Source: Camellia lanceoleosa
Lineage: Eukaryota > Streptophyta > Magnoliopsida > Ericales > Theaceae
NCBI GenBank assembly: GCA_025200525.1
Contig: CM045761.1
Location: forward strand, 137,456,223 to 137,520,222
Reading direction: 5' to 3'
Length of the DNA stretch: 64,000 bases
Made by a program: the position numbers and the translations under genes. The notes below the pieces were generated by a model that saw only the letters and a program-made list of their open reading frames with translations, was not told where the DNA came from and did no database searches. Positions 33,040 to 45,156 of the stretch are shown here, piece by piece (the stretch's first letter is position 1; each line of letters opens with the position of its first letter).

Positions 33040-33616
33040 AAAGAAAAATTTTAATTTGAAAATAGTACTCCCATTTTAAAAAAATTTAATTATTATTGGC
33101 AACGAAATAAAAAATGTCGCTATTAGTTTTCAAAAAACATGACGAATAATTTTGTAACTAATGATATAGTACCAAACAAATAATTTCGTCACATTTGTTC
33201 AGTATTTCGTCGCTAAATTGAAATATTTGGTGACAAAGTTTTTTGTCATTGAAGAATTTTCTTTTTTGCTCATTTTAGTGACAATTTTTTTTGTCACCTT
33301 AATCTATATCATTGGTGAGGAAAACTTTCGTCACTAAAATCTATTAGGTGAAAAACAATTAAAATAAAATATTATCTAATTTTAGTAACGAAATTGATGT
33401 TATAGAGGACAAAAAATGTAACATTTGGAGACAAAAAATTTCGCCCCCAAAAATGAAAAATAAGCGACGAAATTGTTTTTCGTCACCAGGTACTTTCAGC
33501 AACAACGTATAGGTAACAAACGTGATGACAAAAAAATTTCGTCACAGATCTAGTGACAAAAATTTGATGTTTGGAGACAATCAGTCTATCACCAAAAGTT
33601 TTTTTTTGTTGTAGTG
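33040..33616. mobile_element. Isolated CACTA-type terminus with subterminal repeats
   Basis: The right edge ends GTTGTAGTG; reversed it reads CACTACAACAAAAAAAAACT followed by TTTGGTGA, a typical CACTA end. Leftward, TTTCGTC, GTGACAAA and GACGAAA variants recur in both orientations for about 550 bp. No matching left end was found, so this is a fragment or a highly decayed element. Confidence 0.6.
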
Positions 33617-34000
33617 TAAAAATAATAATAATAATATTAGACTTTTTCCAAACAACTCATATAATGGGGATTGGGGGATGGTGCTGGGACAGCACCATGC
33701 TATCATGCGAAAACGGCATCGGGTAGCTTTTTATCCAAAAAAAAAAAAAATCACTTTAATTGATAGCTTCATTTTGTAGTTATGATAACATAAAATAGGA
33801 TTCATGAGTAAAACCCTTTTATATTTACCTAGTCTCAAAAAATAGAAACAATATAAAAAAAAATTACAAAACACTATTAATTAGACATATATCCACGCGA
33901 AATAGAGCTTACACCTGTGGCCCATGATCAGTGGCTAAGGAATTTAAACTTGAGACTTGAAAGGAAGCAAACTTCCAGACCCAATAATACGTATTCGTGA
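33617..34000. other. Spacer before the LINE, with a perfect small hairpin
   Basis: AT-rich sequence. ATGGTGCTG / CAGCACCAT form a perfect 9-bp stem with loop GGA at 33678-33698. The true 5' end of the LINE may lie in this stretch, but no target duplication was identified. Confidence 0.5.
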
Positions 34001-35074
34001 AAAGCAGCAGAATCAGACGAAGAGCAAGAGTCTGGGTTTAACCCTAACATACCAAAAATCAAACTCCCACCTCGACTGATTGCTTCAATCCGCAAACCGT
34101 GGAAGGACTGTCTCATAGTCAGACTTTTAGGGAAAACAGTAGGGTTCAAAATTCTGGTTCACAGATTGAAGAAACTATGGGGATTACAAAGGGACTTCGA
34201 AGCCACCGATTTGGGACTTGGATTTTTCTTGATAAAATTCGAAATGTTGGCCGACTGCAACAGAGTTTACACCGAAGGCCCTTGGATAATCATGGATCAT
34301 TACCTCACAGTCAGAAGATGGGAACATGATTTCAAGCCATCTGAAGCCGAAGAGGTCACTACGGCACTGTGGGTCAGGTTTCCACAACTCCCAATCGAAT
34401 ACTACAATGAAAAGGTACTCTACCATATTGCTAAGGTGATAGGAAGACCGTTGAAAGTGGATCTAAATACAGCAATGTCAATCAGAGGTAGACATGCTTG
34501 AGTGTGTGTAGAAGTGGATCTCACAAAACCCCTGGTATCAGGATTCGCTATAGGTAAATACTCCTACACAATCGAGTATGAACATCTGCATTATTTTTGC
34601 TTTGCTTGTGGTAAGGTGGGCCATCGGAAAGAGTACTGCAATGCTAGAGGGGCTACACCTCCGCCTCTGGCACCGGCAAGGCAAGGAGGCACTAATGTCA
34701 CCCAAGTCAGTCCAGAGCAGGGCCCAACGGCTAGTGCAACAGGATCAAACTCACATCTGAACCAACAAGAGGAGGCCGAATTTGGCCCATGGATGCTAGT
34801 TACTAGAACGACTTGTAAGCCCATAGGCAATACTCGAGCTGAAGGAGCCCACACTCAACATAGGCCCACAAATTGGTTTGGGCCACTGGCTAACAAAAAG
34901 AGAATGGATAAGCTGAAGGGGAAAGAGTTACCAGGAGCCCACACTAATATTATCCATGATACTTATGCTGCACCTAATAACCCAGTCCCAGGTACGGAGG
35001 CATCTAGCTCAGTGGTAAACACTACTGCGATTCACTCTTCTCAAGCTATAAAGCATACTTCAACTCAAATGTAG
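34001..35074 (+). pseudogene. LINE ORF1, Gag-like nucleic-acid-binding protein
   Basis: The frame opens with a Glu-rich stretch, then PRLIASIRKPWKDCLIVRLL, GKTVGFKILVHRLKKLW and later TEGPWIIMDHYLTVRRWEHD, the DUF4283-type domain of plant LINE ORF1 proteins. After an in-frame TGA at 34499-34501 the frame continues DLTKPLVSGFAIGKYSYTIE and a CCHC zinc knuckle, CFACGKVGHRKEYC (34598-34639). The C-terminal part is Pro/Thr/Gln-rich. The TGA replaces a codon that is probably Arg (CGA) in relatives, a CpG transition. It would coat LINE RNA. There is no obvious start codon, so the 5' end may be lost. Confidence 0.85.
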
Positions 35075-35651
35075 GTTTCCCATGTGAAGCCTTTGTCTGG
35101 GTCCGAATCTGGACCTGCAACAAGATCAGCAATTACCTCGGATTCTCTGATGAGTGAGCTGGATACCATCATTGAACCACCTTCTTCTACTCCTACCTCA
35201 CCTCTCCACCCCTACCATCAAACACTGTTATTATTCCACCACCCCCCCCAACCACTTCCAGCTCCAGAACATTACACAATAGCCCTTCAAATCTCACCCA
35301 AACAGCACCCTCCTGACTTAGAATATGGAAGAGAACTACAACATCATGAGCGTCACCTCCAATACGCCAGAAATGGTGATGCTGGAAGTGCAAGTATCCC
35401 AGATGATGCACAGTGCGGTGGGGTCATACCTCGAACCCGAGAGCGAAGCAATTCACCAAGTAAACATCGCTTGGTGGATCGACGAAACTCGCTTGAACAT
35501 AGAGCCCAGATGGCAGAGCGTGGGAGGAAGGCTTCTTCAGGCAACTCAGATGGCAGCTCTGTGTCCATTTACACTGAGTAAAAGCATCGTGCGTGGAATA
35601 TTAGGCTTGAGTCCCTCAGAGCCTCTACCAGAATTTCCCAACCGTTCATCT

Positions 35652-38600
35652 ATGAATATAATGCTATGGAACTGCCGGGGGGCTGGTAACAAAATATTTC
35701 GCAGAAATTTCAAGGAGATTAACAAAACCCACAGACCTGATGTGGTAGCTCTATTTGAAACCAAGGTGTTATTTAGTTCTATGGGACTATTTTTTAATAA
35801 TTTAGGCTACACCGCTTCAACCATTGTGGATCCTGTAGGGAGAGTGGGTGGCATATGGCTCATCTGGAACCCCACTCAAGTCTCTGTCAATGCTTTTGTC
35901 GCCAACCAACAGGTGATCCAAGCTACTGTACAAAGGAAGGATTACGAAGACTGGGTCTTGGCTGCAGTGTATGCGAGCCCCAATCTCAGGCTTCGTCAAG
36001 CTTTATGGGAAGATCTGGAAGATACGATGGGATCAATGACTAAACCTTGGCTCCTTGCTGGTGATTTCAATGAGATAGGGGGGCAAAATGAGCGTAGAAG
36101 TTTTTCCCAAAATACTCATCGGAGTAGAAGTTGTAAATTCACTGAGAGCATCAATAGGTGTGGCCTTATGGACCTTAGATGTACTGGCCCCAAGTTCACT
36201 TGGACTAATAATTGGCAAGGGATGGCTAATACCATGGAAAGGCTTGACCGTGCGCTTTGTAATGAGGACTGGCGAACTAAGTACCCTCAAGGAACTGTAT
36301 GGGTTCTCCCTCGAACGTACTCTGACCACTCTCCTCTCATCATCTACACAGAAGGTATGACCAAACTCTCCCCCCTTAATCGTCCTTTCCGTTTTGAGGC
36401 TGTTTGGCTCTCTCACCCTCATTATAGAGATGTTGTTTGTTCTTCTTGGTCCCATGACGTGGCTTTACATCACAATCTTAGTCAAGTGGCTGTTGATTCC
36501 AAGTGCTGGAATTTAAAAACTTTTGGTAACATTTTCAAAAGGAAAAGGTGGTTACTTTCACGGATTGAGGGAATCCAAAAAGCTCTAGAACAACATTTTT
36601 CCCATAAGCTATTTCTTCTTGAAAAGGATTTAATTGGCCAGTATAACAAAACCCTCTTCCAGGAAGAGCTTCTTTGGTTTCAGAAATCTAGAGTTAATTG
36701 GATTACCCAAGATGAAAGAAACACCAAATATTTTCATATATCAACAATTACTAGGAGGAACCAATTAAAGATTGAGTCTTTGCGTAATGATAATGGGGAG
36801 TGGCTGGTCGAACCTCATGATGTTAAAGCCCATATTCAAGGATATTTTCAAGATATGTTCCAATCTGTACCTGTTGTCAAGTATGACCACTGGTGCAACA
36901 TAGCATATCACAGACTATCTCTTGAGGAGAATTACAAACTCTCCAGGAGGATTACTAATACTGAGATATGGGAGGCAGTCAAGCATATGAATGCCTTTAA
37001 AGCTCCTGGGAGGGATGGATTCCAAGCAATATTCTACCACAAGTTCTGGGACATTATTGGTGACAATGTGTGTGGTTTTATACAAAAATGTTATAGGGAA
37101 AAGTTTATTGCTCATGAGATAAATAGAACCCTCATTGTCCTCATTCCTAAAATTGATATCCCGGAAACCATCCAGCAATTTCGTCCTATTAGCCTTTGTA
37201 ATGTCTCTTATAAAATCCTCACTAAAATCCTTGTTAACAGACTCCGACCCCTCCTGCCTGACCTCATCAGCCCCAATCAAAGTAGTTTTATTCCTGGGCG
37301 CTCAACTCATGATAACATCATCATTTCTCAAGAGATTATACATACTTTACACAAGAGGAAAGGAAAGATGGGTGGCCTCATTATTAAACTGGACCTTGCA
37401 AAAGCCTATGATAAAATTTCATGGGACTTCTTGCGAGAAACCCTGGTTGAGTTCAATCTGAATAACCATTGGGTTGAGCTAATCATGTCCTGTGTCTTGT
37501 CTGTCAAATTCTCGTTACTGTGGAATGGTGAAACTATGGAAGAGTTCACGCCTGGTAGAGGGTTGAGACAAGGTGACTCGCTATCTCCATACTTGTTTGT
37601 CTTATGCATGGAACGATTGTCGAATATGATTCGTCATAAAGTGGAGCACAAACTCTAGAAAGGCATAAAAGCAGCTAGAAGAGGTCCATCTATAACTCGC
37701 CTTTTCTTTGCGGATGACCTCCTCCTTTTTGCGCAAGCGGATCAAGCCAACTGTGAAACTGTCATGTTGACCATCAATGAGTTCTGTAACTTATCTGGCC
37801 AGGTTGTGAACCTCCAAAAATCTAAAATGTTTATCTCTCCCAATGTGGAGAGTCGGAAAGCCAGAGAACTGAGCAACTACTGTGGAATCACTCTCACGCC
37901 GAATTTGGGTAAGTATTTAGGAGTCCCTCTTCTTCATCACAGAGTTAACAGTCAAATCTACCATAGCATATTGGAGAACATGCAGCAGAAATTGTCCAAC
38001 TGGAAAGCTAATAACCTCTCCCTTGCCGGTAGAGCGACAATTATTCAGGCTGTTTCTTCCTCAATCCCCTCCTACATCATGCAGACAACCAAACTTCCAC
38101 AAAGGATATGCAAACAAATAGACAAAATTAATAGAAATTTTCTGTGGGGAGATCAAGATAATCAGAAAAAAGTCCATCTTGTCAGTTGGAAACAGGTTTG
38201 CAAAGCTAAGCAAGACGGTGGACTCGGCCTAAAAAGGGCTGAGGATCAAAATGTTGCCCTTTTGGCAAAACTGGGATGGAAAATGCTCATTAAAAAGGAT
38301 GCCATCTGGACAACCGTGCTGAAAGGGAAGTATTTGCAAAAAGAAGTTCTGTCGGACTGGCCCATTAGTCGTGCTGCCTCTCATACTTGGCGAAGTATCA
38401 TCAAGACTAGAGAGCTACTCAGGAAGGGAATTCGGTGGACAGTTGGTGATGGTAAAAGTATATCACTCTGGCATGATTTCTGGTGTGGACATGGCACTCT
38501 TGCAGAACAATGCATCGAAGTTCAACCTTTGCCCAACATGAAGGTAGGTGATATCATTAAGGAGGATGGCTCTTGGAAGGTGGACGAAATTGCAGATTTG

Positions 38601-39695
38601 ATTCCTCCATCGGTCCTTCATCATCTCCTCCAAATCCACCTAGCACAGTTTGTTACAATGTCCGATACACCTCATTGGAAAGGAGCACAATCTGGTACTT
38701 TCTCGGTAAGTGCAGCCTATAACTTGTTAATAAGATCTGCTGAGAACACAAGCATGGTGGAGTGGCACTGGATCTGGAAGCTGAAAATACCACAGAAATT
38801 GAAAGGCTTCTGCTGGCTTCTTTTCAACGGACGCTTATTAACAAATCAACAGTGGTGCATCAGGGGTTTGGCTACCGATGATTGCTGTTCCAGATGTAAT
38901 CTACATGTTGAAGACATTCACCACCTTCTCCGAGAGTGTCCCAAAACGCAGGATATTTGGAATTTGCTACGAGGGGACCGATGGTTAGAGAACTGTAAGG
39001 GACAAACGTTGGACCAATGGCTTCAACTAAATCTTAAAAATCAGGCTAGAAAGGTCTACCACAGTCCTTGGAGTGTCGTGTTCGTATACACCATCTGGGC
39101 AATTTGGAAAGACAAGAATAAGGTGGTCTTCAACCATGAGCATGGCAATGTCCACGAAATACTTAGATCCATTCAACACCAAGCCTTAGAGACTTATAAG
39201 GCTTTTCAGTCCGATCAATTTACAAATCAACCTGTAATTCATACAACTAATTGGGTGTTGCCTTTTGCAGGGAATATTAAGCTCAATACTGACGGATGTT
39301 CCAAAGGCAATCCGGGGCCAGCTGGATATGGAGGACTTTTCAGAGATGAAAGAGGAGCTTGGCTTCATGGATTTCATGGGAAACTAGCGGAAGCGACTAG
39401 CATAGAGGCTGAGCTCTGGGCAGTGTACCGAGGACTCACCATAATGCTTAAGAAGGGAATGAAGGACATCTGCATTGAAACAAATTCAGCACAAGTTGTT
39501 TCTCTCATCAAGGAGGCATCATCCCAACACTTTCAGCACAGGGCTCTGCTTGAAGATGCCAAATTTCTGCTGAAACGTTGCAACTGCACAATCGTTCACA
39601 TTCGCAGAGAGGGTAACAAGAATGCGGATGGTTTGGCGAACTTGGGTGTAAATCATCAGGACCCCTTTGTGTTTCTTAATGATCCCCCCCAATGA
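35652..39695 (+). pseudogene. LINE ORF2: endonuclease - RT - zinc domain - RNase H, one nonsense codon
   Basis: From MNIMLWNCRGAGN the apurinic-type endonuclease runs to about 36360, with LLAGDFNEI and YSDHSPL near its end. RT follows: LIVLIPKIDIPETIQQFRPI, FIPGRSTHDNI, IKLDLAKAYDKISWDFL (catalytic Asp), GLRQGDSLSPYLF and FFADDLLLFA (37704-37733). The zf-RVT part is near 38750-38980 (WKLKIPQKLKGFCWLL, CCSRCN, HHLLRECP), and RNase H near 39285-39660 (LNTDGCSKGNPGPAGYGG, IEAELWAVYRGL, IETNSAQVVSLI, NKNADGLANLG). A TAG at 37656-37658 sits between the RT motifs; the frame continues without shift on both sides. The length fits plant L1 ORF2. An in-frame ATG-less extension upstream (from 35325) is probably not used. 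Confidence 0.93.
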
Positions 39696-39810
39696 GATTG
39701 CAAATCTGCTTGTTGCAGACATCATTGGGGCCTCTACTTCTTCTTCTTCTTCTACTATGTAAGGCAGTTATGCCTTGGTACTCTGATTGTTGTTTGTTAA
39801 CTTTCGTATG

Positions 39811-39852
<42 letters not shown>
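39811..39852 (+). repeat. LINE poly(A) tail
   Basis: An uninterrupted run of about 42 A directly downstream of ORF2 and its short 3' untranslated part marks the 3' end of the LINE insertion. Its length suggests a fairly recent insertion. Confidence 0.85.
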
Positions 39853-39853
<1 letters not shown>

Positions 39854-40043
39854 CAAAAGATGAAAAAATAATTAAATAATAATGCCAATTTAGAGCTGCT
39901 CCCAATTGTTCATGACATGACATGACATTCGTGTTGGTCATTTAGTGCTTTTCCTCTTCCATTGGCTCATTTAAAAAACAACTCAGTTCTAGATATTCCA
40001 TCAGTTGTAACAATTAGAAAAGAGAAAAGAGCTGCTCCCAATT

Positions 40044-40064
40044 GAGAGAGAGAGAGAGAGAGAG
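40044..40064 (+). repeat. (GA)n microsatellite in the probable 5' leader
   Basis: About ten GA units end directly at the ATG of the small gene. GA/CT repeats in leaders are common in plant genes and are often linked with expression, but nothing here proves it. Confidence 0.7.
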
Positions 40065-40286
40065 ATGGTGGTTGTGGTGGTGATGAAGCCAATTGAGGAA
40101 GTGGTTGAGGCCAAGACAGAGCCATTCTTCAAACCCAAGAAAGGAAGTGTAATTCCAGCCAAGAGGAGGCTGGTGAAGACCATGATGTTTGATTGCATAG
40201 CTCAATCCATGGTTTCTCTGTTCTGTTCTTGTCGTCGTCGCCATCGCTGTCATCACTCTCACAACAACAATGGTAGCTGCCCATAG
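40065..40286 (+). CDS. Small plant protein with VIPAKRRLVKTMM motif, paralogue of 31228-31479
   Basis: A 73-residue protein starting MVVVVVMKPIEEV. The centre is FFKPKKGSVIPAKRRLVKTM, then MFDCIAQSMVSLFCSCRR and a His/Asn-rich end (HRCHHSHNNNGSC). The arrangement, an acidic N-terminus, the KPKxGSxIPxKRRLVKTMM core, then a short hydrophobic helix, matches the gene on the other strand 8.6 kb away. Its cysteines and the amphipathic SMVSLFC segment could be a membrane or metal contact, but that is speculation. A GA repeat lies directly before the ATG in the probable leader. Polyadenylation-like text (TGTAATTTG, AATGGAAATGAA, AATAAA) follows at about 40500-40560. Function unknown. Confidence 0.65.
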   Translation: MVVVVVMKPIEEVVEAKTEPFFKPKKGSVIPAKRRLVKTMMFDCIAQSMVSLFCSCRRRHRCHHSHNNNGSCP

Positions 40287-40289
40287 ATG

Positions 40290-41515
40290 GTCTCACCGAT
40301 CAATACGTCAAATTCAATGATCGATAAGAAGATGCAGAAAAAATGTATCTTTCCATACCCATGAAGTTCTTTTCAATGCTTTAAAATATTTCTCTCTCTC
40401 TCTCTAGACTCTCCCTAAATTTTCAGTTTTCATTTTCATCCATTAGTGTTCTAGGCAACATTTTCATAGATCATTAGTGTATTTCGTTATTTTGTATCAC
40501 TCTTTTGTAATTTGTATGGATTTTCTATTCAATGGAAATGAATCCACAGCAATTTAAATAAAACTTCTTGTTCATATTCTATATCGCTCATACTTTACCT
40601 TAAAGTACCAGAAACACTGAAATGATTGCTTTCACAGTTTGATTCTGAATCAATAAAGTGATGGATACCCAGAAAGCCAATATTCTGAATCCTCTGTTTT
40701 ATTCTCAGAGGGAATGGTAGTATAAAGCTTTTCTTGTTCATATTTTTCCTTACTCTGTTTTTTTCCCAGCAACCAAACAGAAATGCTTTTTCTTTTTCTT
40801 TTTTTTCCCCTTGTTCATCTTCTTCTTCTTCTTTTTTTCTTTTTTGTTTTGTTTTGTTTTGTTTTTTTTTTTTTCTTTTTGTGGCAACCAAACAGAAGAA
40901 AAGATTTGTGAATTTCAATTCCCATTTCCTTTAAGCCCAATAACCAGTTTGGAGAAAACACGGACCAAATTCAAAAGCAATGATGAACCTTGGAATGAAT
41001 CTCAATATTAAAGAATGCATCATTTGGAACTCTTGGCTGTGACAAAAGTTTCACCCTTTTTTTTTCTTTTCTTTTCTTTTTGTAGATCCGTTTGGCTTTA
41101 TTGCTTGGACAGTTTCATAAAGTTTTAAAAATGAAATATCAGGAAAGCATTAATCATTTTTAGTGAAGATCATTGAACCCATTGAAGTACTAGGCTCAAA
41201 ATTTTGGAGGGAGAAATGCTGAATTGAAACAACTTAAAAAATCATAAAAAATATCAACATTTGCAAATTCTTAGATTAATTTGGCAGATAGAACAAATTT
41301 ATACAAATTGAGACTGCTTGTTTGTACAATCATATATTCACCATTTATTTAATTGTCTATTTTTATTAATCCACCTTTGTATTTTCTTGGGAAAATTACT
41401 TGTGAGTGTAAAGGTAAAAAATATTTGTTGGAAATTATGATTTTTATAAGCATATTTTGGGCCAAATTTGAGTGGGACCCACACGTTTTTTAGGGTGGAT
41501 CTAAAGAGATGATGT
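40290..41515. other. 3' region of the small gene and AT/pyrimidine-rich spacer
   Basis: Includes a CT microsatellite (about 40391-40405) and a long T/C-rich tract (about 40785-40880). The open stretches across that tract are low complexity. Nothing else can be supported. Confidence 0.5.
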
Positions 41516-41519
41516 GTTC

Positions 41520-42310
41520 CTTGCTGCATAACATATCACACGATATAGACGGTTCGTCAAAACTATTTATGAGTGAATCAGAAATTGACGTCGTTTTCGG
41601 GTTGATGGAATGAGAAGTTGAACTTAAATTAGTTGTCCCACATTGAAACTTTAAGAGAACTTATGTGAGTATATAAGTTTTAGATGGACATACTTAGGTT
41701 AGGCCCCAAAGAGCACCCTAAGTTTGTGGAAGAGAGGAGTTATGGACAAAGTGGGCTTTAGCTTAAACCACCACACGTGCACGTTGCCGTCCGTCCGAAA
41801 TTCAAATTTTTTGCCCCCAACCAGCATGTCCTTTCCAAACCAGTCATATTGCATTGAACAGATTTGAAAGACGTCCTTTCCAAACCAGTCATATTGCATT
41901 GGACAGATTCAAAACTTTTTCAACAGTTTGCCCCGGTTCAATTCAAAATCAAACCTGCTTAGTTTCAATTTATACCTACTCAACCCTTCCAAAAAGTCAC
42001 CACTTAGCCTATAAATACAAGAATTCTTCCAGCAATTTCAAAAAATCTGAAATTCTCTTGTTGCTTTCCGTTTTGCTCTCTTGCACATATATATTCTTCA
42101 TATTAATTTTAGACAAATTTCTGACAGTATAGAACATAGGTTCTAGTTCGCTAAAACATATTATTTTTAGTGCTAATATAATCTATGAAAGGTCATTTTA
42201 TCCTGGAATATATATGCCATTATTCCGTAAGCATCTGAGAGGGGCGAATTTGTCTTAAGGAGAAAGTGTTACACACTTAGCTTGATCATTCTTGTTCTTA
42301 AGTTGTTTCG
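41520..42310 (+). mobile_element. Probable solo LTR or LTR fragment
   Basis: The text AGTTGTCCCACATTG, followed within 60 bp by GTATATAAGTTTTAG (a TATA-like element), is characteristic of many plant LTR promoters. Downstream are a 45-bp tandem duplication and further TA-rich text. I could not fix the ends (no TG...CA pair with a 5-bp duplication), so family and boundaries are uncertain. Confidence 0.4.
41828..41917. repeat. 45-bp tandem duplication
   Basis: GTCCTTTCCAAACCAGTCAT followed by ATTGCATTG(A/G)ACAGATT occurs twice, 45 bp apart, with only a few differences. Confidence 0.85.
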
Positions 42311-43460
42311 GTAAATAAATTCTTTAAGTAATTTATTTTTGTTTATTTGATTTGTTTCAAGTTTTTAAATTTACACAGAAGATTGTTCTAACAATATTTA
42401 CAAATTATAATTATTCTTCATAAACATTAATATGTAAATTCATAAAAAATTTCTTGATTTTGTAATTAAGTTTTGAAAATATCACTAACAAGTATTTTCC
42501 CCTATGTTCTTGCAATCCCTTATGTTGATATTGATAATTTTAAAATTTTGAAGTTATGTGTTATTGATGATTGGTCAAAGAAAGCCATTAGAAATAAAAG
42601 CAAAGTTGCAACCGACAATTCCTTCATAGCACATACTTAAAAAACTAAGATTCCCGTTGTTATTGTGATAATTGATTTGTTTTGTTTGGTTGAAGTGAAG
42701 CCATTACATCATAGTGGATAAGTTTAAAAAATACTTTTTAAATATTTACATTTGGCTTGGGCTAGAACTTTGCACCTTTCTTTTGTGCATAAGAGTTTGA
42801 ATCTCTTCATTTACATAAGTTTTATTTTCTGCATTTAAGAATTTTCTCTTTTAAATTTGCATGGTTTTGTTATTAGTTATATGTTATATTTAATTTATAT
42901 TATAATTATAATTCATTATAGGAGAAATTTACAAAAAAAAATTCTCAAGAAGTCTTGTAACAAAATAAATTTTGAATTTTGAATTTTGAATTTTGTTAAT
43001 TTAAACCATCTACTTAATTTTGTTAAGTAAAACTGTCAGAAAAAAAGTATATTTTAGTTATATAAATCAATGAAAACATTATTTTAGACATTTTCCATAC
43101 ACCTATGCTAAATTCAATGATTAAAATATATTTTTTTTGACAATTTTATTCAACAGAAATATGTAGACGATTTAGATTGAAAATAAATATAAAAAAAATA
43201 AATTTAAATTAACTAAATAAAAAATTAAAAAATTATTTTATTATATGACTCAATTTTTATTTATTTATTTATTTTTATTATTATTATTATTTTGTAATTT
43301 CGTTTTCAATATAATAAAAGATTGGAATATTTGAGGAGTACATCTTGTGAAGTGGGGTCAGGGTGGCCCAAGACCAACATTTTGTGGACCAACTGACTAC
43401 CCCATCAAAAGAAAGGGTTCGTTAGATCAGACCAAAGAAAACTTTAGAAATGGCACGAAG
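42311..43460. other. AT-rich intergenic sequence
   Basis: No gene recognised. It contains TTTTGAA short repeats near 42970-42995 and a TTA/ATT-rich tract at 43255-43290. Confidence 0.5.
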
Positions 43461-43468
43461 GAAGAATG

Positions 43469-43940
43469 GTCCTGTTTGTGTAACTGTTAAAATAGATTAT
43501 AAATTATGATTTTAATTAGAAATTGTTAATCTGTTTAGTGTAGTTGTTAGATTATAGATTTAAGTTGGTGAGTAGTATTTATTAAATAAGCTGTGAAGTA
43601 GCTTTTTTTAATTAATTTTTATTTTTTATTATTCACTATTTGTTTATATTTCTCATAAAAAATAATAATAATATTTTATAGTCTATTTAGGTCTTTTTCT
43701 ATTTTTAAAAAAATAAAAAATAAAAAAATCTAAGAGTATAACCGTAAATTAACATGTCCACAGCAAAAGTTGATAATCAGAAGTAAGGGATTAACAGTTT
43801 CTTAGAATCAGTTTTTTTTACTTAAAATAAGTTGTTAGAATCAAAAGCTGTTTGAAATAAGTTTAACCAAATAGTCTAAAATAACTTTTTAAAAGTCAGA
43901 AGCCATAAGTTGGCTCAAAAAAGTCTCACCAAACACCCTC
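43469..43940. mobile_element. Possible hAT-like MITE
   Basis: The left side begins CCTGTTTGTGTAACTGTTAA and the right side, reversed, GGGTGTTTGGTGAGACTTTT. GTGTTTGG-like ends with scattered inner complementarity fit hAT-derived MITEs of eudicots. Ends and target duplication are not certain. Confidence 0.35.
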
Positions 43941-44775
43941 AATATAATTTGGCTGCTTGAATAAATTTTGAAGTTAATTATTATTATTTTTTTTAAAATT
44001 TTTTATTTTACATGTTATAGTAATTTAGGTTATATTTAAGATTTTTTGAATCTATACATCTTAAATATTATCAGTTTTTCTTTTTAATTTTTAAAATTAA
44101 CAACATTATCAATTTTGCATAATAATGTTTCAGATAATTAATTTTTTTTAAAAAACCGAGTGTGAAATTAAGCGTTTTTACCTTTCTACTTATTGATTTG
44201 ATTCAACTATCAAATAAAACTGAGAATTTTAATAATTTTTCAATTTTAAAATTGAGAACATTATTAGTTTTTTCATTTCAATTTTTTTTTTTTTTTTTTT
44301 CTTCAATTTTCCACATCAATGTTTTATCATTATACTTCTTTATAGGCACAATTTTCAGTTTTGCACAAAAAAATAATTCAGTTTTTTCAAATTTTTGAAA
44401 AAAAAATTATTAATTTTAATTTTAATTTTTTTTTGCACATAATTTTTTTTTTTTAGTTTTTTCAATTTGAAAATTGATATTTTAAAGTTTTGAAAATCAA
44501 AATAAATGTCAAATCATCATGGTTCTTTATAGATAATCATAAATGATGAACAATAATTGTTTGAAGGGAAATTCTGACTACTAAAAATTTAATGAAACTT
44601 GAAGGTTTAAAAAATCTTAGTTAGGACTTAATAAAAAATAAATTTATAAATTAAGACTTGTGTGCAAATTTTCTTAATTTTTTTAAAACATAATAATAAT
44701 AATAAAACCAAAAAATCTGGTTTGTTTGTAGTCTCCTTTAGACCCACCTTCATCATCACATAACATGGTCCATTA
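43941..44775. other. AT-rich intergenic sequence
   Basis: Very T-rich; open stretches (for example 44162-44398 plus) are Phe/Leu-rich translations of T runs and not genes. Confidence 0.5.
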
Positions 44776-44783
44776 TTCAATTA

Positions 44784-45156
44784 GAGCATTTTTAAAGGTG
44801 CATCATTTTTTTTTTAATCAAATATGAGTAAAAATTTTCTTTGATATCAAGTGCGCTAACGGAGGGTTTTGGCTTTTCATCAAACCATCCTACCGGTTGA
44901 CCAGCCAGTGAAAATTTTTCATATATTTTTGCCTTGAGGTGGATATCTAGGAGAAGACCGGGAGGACATCCAAGGGACATCCGGTAATGGCAATGAACAG
45001 TGATTTAAAGAAAGAAACACTGGTTCTTAGTTTGATGAAAGAAAAGAAAAATTCTCAATTTGATACCTATTTGATGCAACGTTGGAGCAAGAAAAAGATT
45101 TATTTTTCATCAAATTCAAATTTGATGAGAGGTTTGAGTAACAATTGGAGATAATC
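44784..45156. mobile_element. PIF/Harbinger-like MITE, degenerate (373 bp)
   Basis: Starts GAGCATTTTTAAAGG and ends CAATTGGAGATAATC, with TTA on both sides (44781-44783 and 45157-45159). The interior has ATCAAATTTGATG-type text and CCGGTTGACCAGCC, shared with the larger element at 48669-49526, so the two are likely relatives. Confidence 0.6.

Larger units (their letters stand above)
34001..39852 (+). mobile_element. L1-type LINE retrotransposon, nearly full length
   Basis: ORF1 (nucleic-acid-binding) is followed by ORF2 (endonuclease, RT, zinc-binding domain, RNase H) and a 42-bp poly(A) run (39811-39852), the 3' signature of target-primed insertion. Each ORF carries a single in-frame stop, both explainable by one transition; otherwise frames are intact over more than 5 kb. 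The 5' end is uncertain: the ORF1 frame opens at 34001 without an ATG. No clear target duplication was found. Confidence 0.92.

Noticed and set aside
33678..33698. Helitron 3' hairpin
   Set aside because: No CTRR end 10-12 bases downstream on either strand and no 5' TC end recognised.
35084..35581. Separate 165-codon frame between LINE ORF1 and ORF2
   Set aside because: It overlaps the ORF2 upstream extension in another frame, is Pro/Ser-rich without motifs, and lies in the inter-ORF region of the LINE.
40734..41011. Phe/Ser-rich frames at 40.7-41.0 kb
   Set aside because: Translations of a long pyrimidine tract.
43941..44460. Possible membrane peptide frame
   Set aside because: T-rich, low-complexity sequence with no coding signature.
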